A stretch of DNA of 64,000 bases from Chloroflexota bacterium (lineage in GTDB: Bacteria; Chloroflexota; Dehalococcoidia; Dehalococcoidales; JACQON01): positions 62,001-126,000 of the forward strand of contig JACQON010000012.1 of NCBI GenBank assembly GCA_016202545.1, in the 5' to 3' direction. Position numbers and translations under genes: made by a program. A model generated the notes under the pieces. The model was not told where the DNA came from and searched no databases. It worked only from the letters and a program-made list of their open reading frames with translations. Shown here one piece after another: positions 57,986 to 64,000 of this stretch. The first letter of the stretch is position 1, and each line of letters starts with the position of its first letter.

Positions 57986-58993
57986 CTAACTAAACTTTTC
58001 AACGGCCTTATTTTCAGGCTTATTATACTTTGTGGTAAAAGCCTCGTCAAAGCGTTTGGCTGCCGCCTCTTGAAGCCCAGGAGTAACGTGGCTGTAGGTA
58101 TCAAGGGTTATCTGTATACTTGAGTGCCCTAATCTCTCTTGTACTACTTTCGGGTGTATACCCTGTTTGGGCATAAGCGAGGCGTGGGTGTGTCTGGCAT
58201 CGTGAAGTCTGATAACTTTGACACCGGCACGGGCAGCCAGTATGGTCCAGGCGCGGGTAACCGTATTGGGGCGTATGGGCTTCCCGTCCAGGTGGCTAAA
58301 AACTAGGTCACCATCAGTTAGTGGTATCCCCAGCATAACCCGCTCCAGCTTCTGCTTTTCCCGGTGTTCTGTGAGTAGCAAGGTAGCTGAAGGGGGTAAT
58401 GCTACCGTTCGCCTTCCTTTAGCCGTCTTGGGTTGTCTGAAAACAATGCTGCCGTCCCTCAAATGATGCAGGCTGCGTGTTACCGAGACCTCGCCAAGTA
58501 TGATGCCCGCAACAAATCTATTTACCATTCGCTCTATAATGTCTTTCTCTTTGCTGCCTTTCTTGAGTTTCTGTGAGAGTTGCTTCTGCTCAATGATATT
58601 GTGCATTACATTACGTGTCTCTTGCTGAAGTTGCTTCAAGGCGGATTCACATTTATCCCATGCCTGTTCCCATTCATTCAAGGCATCCCACCGTACTTTA
58701 GCTATGGTATGAGTTTTAAGCGATGTAAGCAACAGTTTACGGGCATTTTGGGTAGCTCCCACATCGCGCATCCCATACGGCGAACAGTCTCGAAAGCTAT
58801 CAAGTCGCCACATTTTATCAAGAACATCCGCCGCGAGTGGCATGGAATTTGGTGAGTCGGGTACGTCCAATATCTGATTTAGCGTCCCCGCCAATGTGAT
58901 GAGGCAATGCAGGTGGTTACGGAATTCTTCCGCAGCTACATCTTTGCGAGCCGCCTTGAGTTCGTCTACGGATTTACTACGTTGCCATTCTTC
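57986..58993 (-). pseudogene. Decayed tyrosine recombinase/integrase remnant
   Basis: The C-terminal 130 residues are a phage-type integrase catalytic domain: beta-hairpin Lys in PKTAKGRR, HDARHTHAS (H-x2-R), LGHSS and the Tyr in TLDTYSHV. The segment that should carry the first catalytic Arg is missing: unrelated helical sequence runs directly into GEVSVTRSL. The frame is open upstream to a stop at 58994-58996 without a plausible start (TTG at 58894 is the only one), and the GTCATTGC repeat lies 26 bases beyond. It sits 78 bases from tRNA-Ser and marks an old integration. Confidence 0.75.
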
Positions 58994-59021
58994 TTACTGA
59001 GATTGTTTATAAATATGCCCT

Positions 59022-59130
59022 GTCATTGCAAGGGCTTCAGCCCGAGTTCAGCCCGAGGGCGAGAGCCCGAAGCAATCTCGCTCGTTGCTGCGCGCGTTAC
59101 TTGAGATTGCTTCGCTACGCTCGCAATGAC
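59022..59130. repeat. GTCATTGCGAG-family palindromic repeat, full copy
   Basis: Begins GTCATTGCAAGGGCTTCAG and ends GCTACGCTCGCAATGAC, with nested arms GGGCTTCAGCCCGAG and GCAATCTC/GAGATTGC. It lies between the integrase remnant and the nitroreductase. The remainder of this 309-base gap holds the nitroreductase promoter. Confidence 0.75.
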
Positions 59131-59199
59131 ATAATGATGCTTCTGTTTTGGGGTTGCTAAACGACTTCTTCTTAGCTGGCACTGAACCAGTACAGGTAC

Positions 59200-59230
59200 T
59201 TGACAAAGGTGGGGAGCAATGTTGTATACT
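59200..59230 (+). promoter_or_regulatory. Promoter of the nitroreductase gene
   Basis: TTGACA (59200-59205) and TATACT (59225-59230) with a rather long 19-base spacer. A leader of about 65 bases follows, ending in TAGGAGG before the GTG start. Confidence 0.5.
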
Positions 59231-59302
59231 CTTCTACCTTATCCTCAAATAATCAATTTTGAATTCTACGCACGGCTATATTAAAAATAGGAGGTTATCA
59301 AG

Positions 59303-60058
59303 GTGAAGTATGACGAATTACTCGAGCTAATAAAATATAGAAGAAGCATCCGCAGATTCAAGCCAGACCTCGTTCCTGATGAATATATCACCAAAATACT
59401 GGACGCCGCTCATTATGCGATGTCTGGAGGCAACTCACAGCCCTGGGAGTTTATCGTAGTCAAAGACCCGGAAACCAAAGGGAAAATCTTCAATATATAC
59501 CGTGAACATGACCAGATGATGGTCTGGTACTTGGAGCAACAGCGTATCCCCAGGTATAGACATCCAGCATTCAATCTGCCTGATGAAGAGGAGTACAAGC
59601 ACCGAGACATGATAGCGGCCTGGAAAGATGCTCCGGTATTGATATGCCTGCTTGAGGACCCGAGAAAGCAGTACGGCTCCACTCTTTGCAGAGGGTTGGA
59701 ATTTGGCCCTAACCTGGATGTGCTGGCGGCCACCATGGGCCATGTCTCCATGCTTATACACCTTGCTGCCGCCTCGCTTGGACTGGGGTCACAGCGGATG
59801 GAAGTAATGACTCAGGAACCCTACAGACAAATCCTGAAGTATCCAGAGCCGCTGCACTTAGACACTCTGGTGCCGGTGGGATACAGAGCGTATGAGCCAG
59901 GGCCTCCGCATCGCTTGCCCCTGAAAGAGCTAGTGCACTACGGGCAATATGACATGAAAAAGTATATGCGTAATGAAGATTTTTTGAAATACATAGAGAA
60001 GATAAGAGAGCTCGGTAGACCGGGGTACAGGGTAGCTATAGGAGAGGAAAAAGGCTAA
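59303..60058 (+). CDS. Nitroreductase-family flavoprotein
   Basis: 251-residue FMN-dependent oxidoreductase. It starts LLELIKYRRSIRRFKPDLVP, the FMN phosphate-binding RRS block, with AMSGGNSQPWEFIVV near residue 38 and a late AAASLGLGSQRME near residue 152. Its C-terminal region is longer than in minimal nitroreductases. GTG start with TAGGAGG upstream. It lies upstream of the TAXI/TRAP genes on the same strand but with a 140-base gap. Confidence 0.88.
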   Translation: MKYDELLELIKYRRSIRRFKPDLVPDEYITKILDAAHYAMSGGNSQPWEFIVVKDPETKGKIFNIYREHDQMMVWYLEQQRIPRYRHPAFNLPDEEEYKHRDMIAAWKDAPVLICLLEDPRKQYGSTLCRGLEFGPNLDVLAATMGHVSMLIHLAAASLGLGSQRMEVMTQEPYRQILKYPEPLHLDTLVPVGYRAYEPGPPHRLPLKELVHYGQYDMKKYMRNEDFLKYIEKIRELGRPGYRVAIGEEKG

Positions 60059-60135
60059 ATACAGTAGCGCAGCGCACGTGGTGAAAAGCAATGCAAAGTC
60101 CTTCAGCTATGAAGCTATAAAAGGAGGCGGTGCTT

Positions 60136-60171
60136 ATGGTGGTAAAAATCATTAATTTTTGTAAACCATAG
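60136..60171 (+). CDS. Possible 11-codon leader ORF before the TAXI gene
   Basis: ATG to TAG encodes MVVKIINFCKP, preceded by AGGAGG at an ideal 8-base spacing. It lies 27 bases upstream of the TAXI start, with weak inverted repeats (TATGGT/ACCATA) around it. It could be an upstream regulatory peptide or a chance match. Confidence 0.35.
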   Translation: MVVKIINFCKP

Positions 60172-60198
60172 GTAAAATGTACAAGGAGAGGATGGAAA

Positions 60199-61317
60199 AT
60201 GAAAAAGTCGCTAACACATCTACTGGTTGCACTCAGTATCTTATCGACTATGGTCGTTGTCTCTTGTGCCCCCAAGCCGACCCCGGCGCCTGCGCCAACA
60301 GTCACGGTGACGGCCCCAGCGCCGGCACCAGCGCCGCCAGTCACGGTTACAGCGCCGGCACCAGCGCCACCCAAGCCGGCAGAAAAAATCAAGATACAAT
60401 TGATAGGCGGTAGGCCGGGTGACCCGTGGACGGTGTTCCAGTATGCGTTGAGTTCTTTTATTAACGAAGAATCGGAGATGCTGAGGTCCTCCGTCCTGCT
60501 TACGGGAGGAGTAGGCGACTACTATCCCATCGCCGCCGAAAAGCCAGAGAATAAGGCACTCTCCGTAGGTACCGGTCTGCACACAGGGACGGTTACTCTC
60601 ACTGGAAAACCGTTGGGGCTTAAGACGAAGTTCCTCGCAATGCAGGCTATGCAACCCTATGTGTGGGTCACTTATAACAAAGACATAAAGACCCTTGCAG
60701 ACTTCGCCGGTCGCACCGTGGCCGGTCCCCGGGCCGTGCCTGGCTGGCAGGACCATTTCCGCATTCCGCTGGAGCTGGTTGGCGTCTGGGACAAGATAAA
60801 ATTTGCTGCCGCCGGCGAGAGTGCAGCAGCAAGCTCTCTTACCGATGGAACAGTAGAGATAGCATACGGCAGCCTGAACTACGTCTATCCAGATAAAATC
60901 TCGCTTAGTAGTTACCTGGAACAGGCTAAAGTAAAGGCTCCCCTGTACTTTGCAGACTGGGGCAAGGATACTATCGAGGTAGGGCTGTCAGGCAAGGTGG
61001 AGTGGAAACCCATCCTTTCCTTCGAAGTCCCACCCAAGGCCCTGGGAGCAACCCAGCCGGAAAGAATCTATGTCTGGCTGTTGCCTCTATTCTGGGCGGC
61101 TGACCTGGCGATGGATGAAAAGGTAGCCTACGAGATAACTAGGATAATATACACGCGGGCCAAAAAAGGGGACTTCGCCGGTTTTCATGCCCAGGGGGCA
61201 GGCATTGTTCCCGGAATGGTAGAATACGGGCCCTGGAAGACCAAGCAAGAGATTGAAGAGTGGTACCATCCGGGAGCGTTAAAGTTCTACCGGGAGATAG
61301 GAATCAAGGGCCTATAG
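60199..61317 (+). CDS. TAXI-family TRAP transporter substrate-binding lipoprotein
   Basis: 372 residues. Lipobox VVVSC near residue 23, then a Pro/Ala/Thr-rich linker with near-identical internal repeats (TVTVTAPAPAPA and PVTVTAPAPAPP), then the periplasmic-binding fold. TAXI hallmarks: GTGLHTGT near residue 131, FAGRTVAGPRAVPGWQ near residue 172, LTDGTVEIAYGS near residue 213 and a late AGIVPGMVEYG. It captures an organic anion for the permease encoded next. ATG with AGGAGAGG upstream. Confidence 0.9.
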   Translation: MKKSLTHLLVALSILSTMVVVSCAPKPTPAPAPTVTVTAPAPAPAPPVTVTAPAPAPPKPAEKIKIQLIGGRPGDPWTVFQYALSSFINEESEMLRSSVLLTGGVGDYYPIAAEKPENKALSVGTGLHTGTVTLTGKPLGLKTKFLAMQAMQPYVWVTYNKDIKTLADFAGRTVAGPRAVPGWQDHFRIPLELVGVWDKIKFAAAGESAAASSLTDGTVEIAYGSLNYVYPDKISLSSYLEQAKVKAPLYFADWGKDTIEVGLSGKVEWKPILSFEVPPKALGATQPERIYVWLLPLFWAADLAMDEKVAYEITRIIYTRAKKGDFAGFHAQGAGIVPGMVEYGPWKTKQEIEEWYHPGALKFYREIGIKGL

Positions 61318-61376
61318 CCTGACAAAAGCTCCCCCGCTTGCTCTCTGAAGCATAAACGGCAGGACTTGGCAAAGGG

Positions 61377-61482
61377 GTAACTGCTCCGGGCTGCTGCTCC
61401 GTGCGTTGAGCCTGACATGAATGGAGCGATAAACCAGGCATGGTATTCGGAAAGTGAACCATACCGGGCCTGGAGCAGTTAC
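61377..61482 (+). promoter_or_regulatory. Structured leader RNA between the TAXI and TRAP permease genes
   Basis: GTAACTGCTCCGGGC (61377-61391) pairs with GCCTGGAGCAGTTAC (61468-61482) over 15 bases with one G-U. Enclosed are GCTCC/GGAGC (61396-61400, 61423-61427) and GGTAT/ATACC (61442-61446, 61461-61465), making a three-way-junction layout. CCAGGC (61434-61439) can instead pair with GCCTGG (61468-61473), which excludes the long outer stem, so two states compete. The permease ATG follows 12 bases later. Confidence 0.55.
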
Positions 61483-61494
61483 TTTTAACGGGCG

Positions 61495-63441
61495 ATGAAA
61501 TTTCTCCGCTGGCTGAAAGGTAGCGAAGCATGGCTGACAATAGCGGTTGTCGCCATGCTGGCCTACCAGCTTTTCTATACCCGGTACTTCTTGTATGACC
61601 CAGGGATGCACCGGATTACCTTCCTCGGCTTCAGTTTTATCGTGGTCTTCCTAGCCGCGCTCGTCGCCATCCCGAAAATTAAAAGCGTCGCCTCAAAAAT
61701 TAAACGGCTTTTTCTGGTTCTGCTACTGCTGGTTGGCATAGGACTTACAGTCCAGCTTCTGGCCATATATCCCAAATCGCTGACCCAGCAATTTCTTCCC
61801 CTCCCTCAGGCTATGGTTGCCGGAACCATCGCTCTTATTTTCTGCTTTGCGCTGACGTGGTGGCGGATCGGGAAGGTCTTCGGCGTGGTCATCCTACTCG
61901 CTTTCGCCTATGTGATTTTGGGACCTTATATTCTCCCCGAAGATATTCAGCCCCCGAGAGTATCGCTTTTGCGTCTGCTTGCTTGGACGGCGGGTGACAT
62001 CGTTTCCGACCAAGGGGTATATGGCAGCATACTGAGCTTTCTGGCTAACTATATGTGGCTGCTTATGCTTCTAGGCAGCTTCTTGCAGGCCTTTGGCGGG
62101 CTGAGGTTTATTGAGAAGATAGGCATGTTGGCGAGCACCAGGCTGGCCAGCGGCCCGGCGGCGCTATCTGTGGTCACCAGTTCACTGGTGGGCATGGTAA
62201 CCGGCGTCACTGCGGCCAACATCGCCATTACAGGCTCATTCACCATCCCCATGATGAAACAGCGGGGTTACACCCGTGAGCAGGCGGCTGGCATTGAAGA
62301 AGCCGCTTCAAACGGCGGGCAAATTATGCCGCCGATAATGGGGGTGACCGCCTTTATACTGGCCGAGTTTATCGGCATACCATACATAAAGGTGACCTAC
62401 CATGCCTATATTCCCGCCTTTATTTACTTCTTTTGTGTCTTTTTATATGTCCAGCTTCAGGCCATGAAGCGGGGTTTTACCCCGCTGCCGCCGGTTAAGA
62501 TTAGCGGTAAAGAGCTACTCCTTGATGCACCTCTTTTTATCCTCCCGCTTCTGGTTCTGGTGCTGTTGATGATAAAAGGGAACACCCTAGTCTTCACCAG
62601 TTTTTGGGCGATAATAACTGTCATTGGTACTGGTCTTATATCCAGCCTCGCCAGAAAAAAAGCTAGAATAGACTGGAAGGAGGCCAGACAAAGGCTGGTT
62701 GGCGGTGCGGTAAGTGCCTGTGATATGGCAATCATAGCCGGACTGCTGGGTGCCCTAACCGGGATATTGGAAATGTCGGGGTTGGCCTTTATGATTGGGG
62801 AGTTTTTCCTGAAGCTGAGCGGCGGGAACCTGTTTTTGCTCTTGATGTTTACAGCTATAACCTGTCTTATCCTGGGCACTGGACTGCCGACAATAACAGC
62901 CTATGTTCTAACTGCCATGGTGCTGGCGCCGCCCCTAATCGCTCTCGGTGTCCCCGTTCTGGCAGCGCATATGTTTATATTTGTTTACGCTATCTCAGCC
63001 AATGTCACGCCGCCCATAGGCATAGGCATCATCGTCGCCCAGAGGATAGCCGGCGGCACTTTCTGGGGCACTGCCTGGGAAGGCGTAAAGGCTTGCTTTG
63101 TTACCTTCTTCTTGCCTTTCTTCTTTATTTATGCTCCAGCGGTGATGTTATTGTTCGAGGGACTTTCGGTGCCATCCATAATTATGCACTTGCTCATCGC
63201 TTTGCTGTTCACCATGTCTGTCTCTTTCGTACTTTCCGATTACTGCCTGGCCAAGCTCAGCCTGCCTGAGAAAATGCTCTTCGGCGTCGGCGGGCTATTG
63301 CCTTTACTGGCGCTGGCTTTCAAAGCACAGGGCTGGCTGCTGGTCACAATCGCCCTGGCAGCTTTTCTATTTGGCCTTATGTTGAGCCGCCAGCGTTCCA
63401 GGGTGCTAAGTCTGGCTGTAGGTTCGCCAGGTGATGGATAA
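61495..63441 (+). CDS. TRAP transporter fused permease (DctQ-DctM type, 4TM/12TM)
   Basis: 648-residue membrane protein, sodium-coupled importer for the TAXI-bound solute. About 16-18 helices: the short DctQ-like part (about 1-130) is fused to a DctM-like part, with motifs GMVTGVTAANIAITGSFTIPMMKQRGY near residues 240-265 (core ITGSFTIPMMK) and EEAASNGGQIMPPIMG near residue 270. GTGLPTITAYVLTAM lies near residue 462. ATG at 61495 has no strong ribosome site, which fits control by the leader structure. Confidence 0.9.
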   Translation: MKFLRWLKGSEAWLTIAVVAMLAYQLFYTRYFLYDPGMHRITFLGFSFIVVFLAALVAIPKIKSVASKIKRLFLVLLLLVGIGLTVQLLAIYPKSLTQQFLPLPQAMVAGTIALIFCFALTWWRIGKVFGVVILLAFAYVILGPYILPEDIQPPRVSLLRLLAWTAGDIVSDQGVYGSILSFLANYMWLLMLLGSFLQAFGGLRFIEKIGMLASTRLASGPAALSVVTSSLVGMVTGVTAANIAITGSFTIPMMKQRGYTREQAAGIEEAASNGGQIMPPIMGVTAFILAEFIGIPYIKVTYHAYIPAFIYFFCVFLYVQLQAMKRGFTPLPPVKISGKELLLDAPLFILPLLVLVLLMIKGNTLVFTSFWAIITVIGTGLISSLARKKARIDWKEARQRLVGGAVSACDMAIIAGLLGALTGILEMSGLAFMIGEFFLKLSGGNLFLLLMFTAITCLILGTGLPTITAYVLTAMVLAPPLIALGVPVLAAHMFIFVYAISANVTPPIGIGIIVAQRIAGGTFWGTAWEGVKACFVTFFLPFFFIYAPAVMLLFEGLSVPSIIMHLLIALLFTMSVSFVLSDYCLAKLSLPEKMLFGVGGLLPLLALAFKAQGWLLVTIALAAFLFGLMLSRQRSRVLSLAVGSPGDG

Positions 63442-63465
63442 AATTTCTGGTTGAAGGTTAACCAA

Positions 63466-64000
63466 TTGGCAAAAAGAATCGACGAAGAAATAGAAGTGAC
63501 ATTGCAGGCATTAAAGCGCAGAGGCCTAGACGCCAGGTTTGCCGAAAACAGGCGGGTTGCGAGGCAGATGGTGGCGGCAATGGTGCCGGAGCACTGGATA
63601 GTCGGCTGCGGCGATTCGGCCACCATTAGGTCGATTGGCGTTCTCCAGGACCTCATGGATATGGGGAATAGGGTACTAGACTACCATATTTGGCCCAAAA
63701 TTATGAGAGAAAAGCCGCAAAGGGTGCCCTTGCGGGTGATGAAGCAGACATCGCAGGGTTGCGACGTGTTCCTGTCCAGTTCAAACGCCGTCACGATGGA
63801 CGGGAAGCTGGTAAATATAGATGGCGCCGGTATAAGGGTGACCGGGATGGTTTTTGGCCCGCTACTTTCGATTGTTGTGGTGGGCAAGAACAAGATTGTC
63901 AGGGATGTTGACGCAGCGCTTCACCGCATAAAGAACGTCATCGCCCCGTTCCACCTAAAGACTATAGGCTGGGACTCTCCGTGCGTGGCTGCGGGTCAAT
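63466..64000 (+). CDS. LUD-domain (LutC/DUF162-like) protein, partial at right edge
   Basis: 178 residues visible. The domain shows VGCGDSATIRSIG near residue 47, TMDGKLVNIDGAGIRVTGMVFGP near residues 108-130 (core DGKLVNIDGAG), VVVGKNKIVRDVDAALHRIKN near residue 135, and a late Cys in DSPCVAAG. The family includes lactate-utilisation subunit LutC and related ligand-binding proteins. TTG start at 63466 with GAAGG upstream; an in-frame TTG at 63451 is possible. It lies 24 bases downstream of the permease and is probably co-transcribed, so it may act on the imported solute. Confidence 0.82.
   Translation, partial: MAKRIDEEIEVTLQALKRRGLDARFAENRRVARQMVAAMVPEHWIVGCGDSATIRSIGVLQDLMDMGNRVLDYHIWPKIMREKPQRVPLRVMKQTSQGCDVFLSSSNAVTMDGKLVNIDGAGIRVTGMVFGPLLSIVVVGKNKIVRDVDAALHRIKNVIAPFHLKTIGWDSPCVAAGQ

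Noticed and set aside
1-64000. CRISPR arrays and insertion sequences
   Set aside because: No regularly spaced direct repeats of 24-40 bases and no transposase genes were seen; the repeated elements are dispersed palindromes.

Overview
This 64 kb window comes from a GC-rich bacterial chromosome. The best fit is the phylum Chloroflexota, probably the class Dehalococcoidia. Pointers in that direction are the mix of housekeeping genes with an aldehyde:ferredoxin oxidoreductase, an orphan glycyl radical enzyme, a TAXI-type TRAP transporter and a CaiB-type CoA-transferase. A Bacillus-like SOS box (GAAC-N4-GTTC), strong TATAAT -10 boxes and frequent GTG/TTG starts also fit. The assignment is an inference from gene content; no 16S rRNA gene is present.

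Layout. 1-6.5 kb (minus strand): a long translation and membrane-insertion operon, rpsF-ssb-rpsR-rpmH-rnpA-yidD-(beta-propeller lipoprotein)-yidC-khpB/jag, followed by ileS, which runs off the left edge. 6.5-18.2 kb: aldehyde:ferredoxin oxidoreductase, hisS, a MscS channel, lexA with its SOS box, a class II aldolase, ilvE, an Fe-S uracil-DNA glycosylase, RNase J and FtsK. 18.2-21 kb: accessory DNA beginning with a tRNA/tmRNA 3'-end fragment (likely an old attachment site), with two alpha/beta hydrolases, a small ABM-like protein and a decayed stretch. 21-25 kb: a nitrogen-assimilation cluster, amtB-PII-glnA, followed by an atypical OmpR-family regulator. Four pentamer half-sites at exact 11-bp steps lie upstream of amtB.

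25-41 kb: peptidase, cyclophilin, DUF212, HAD phosphatase, DUF72, plsC-ispH, a stand-alone Lrp/AsnC ligand domain with the CCA-adding enzyme, an EamA transporter, an UPF0200-like kinase, dCMP deaminase, a dCTP deaminase/dUTPase-family protein, mtaB, fabF and recJ. 40.3-44.1 kb: a glycyl radical enzyme operon with its activase and a small upstream protein. 44-53.8 kb: polA, mutM, a CoA-transferase, an AT-rich membrane-anchored hypothetical gene, endonuclease V, prfB with its programmed frameshift, a gluzincin peptidase and radC. 53.8-56.2 kb: an AT-rich two-gene cassette of an HTH protein and a GHKL-type ATPase with an altered nucleotide-binding motif, next to a palindromic repeat. 56.2-64 kb: an orphan oligopeptide-binding lipoprotein, tRNA-Ser(TGA), a decayed integrase, a nitroreductase, a TAXI/TRAP transporter pair separated by a structured leader, and a LUD-domain gene cut by the right edge.

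Most unusual points. (1) A putative self-contained nitrogen-control unit: a GlnR-like regulator whose phospho-acceptor Asp is Glu, phased half-sites at amtB, and a PII protein with altered 2-oxoglutarate-site residues. (2) The HTH/GHKL-ATPase cassette. (3) A switch-like leader RNA before the TRAP permease. (4) Three genes whose GTG start sits exactly where transcription should begin, so they are predicted to be leaderless. (5) Two families of palindromic intergenic repeats, often beside AT-rich acquired genes.
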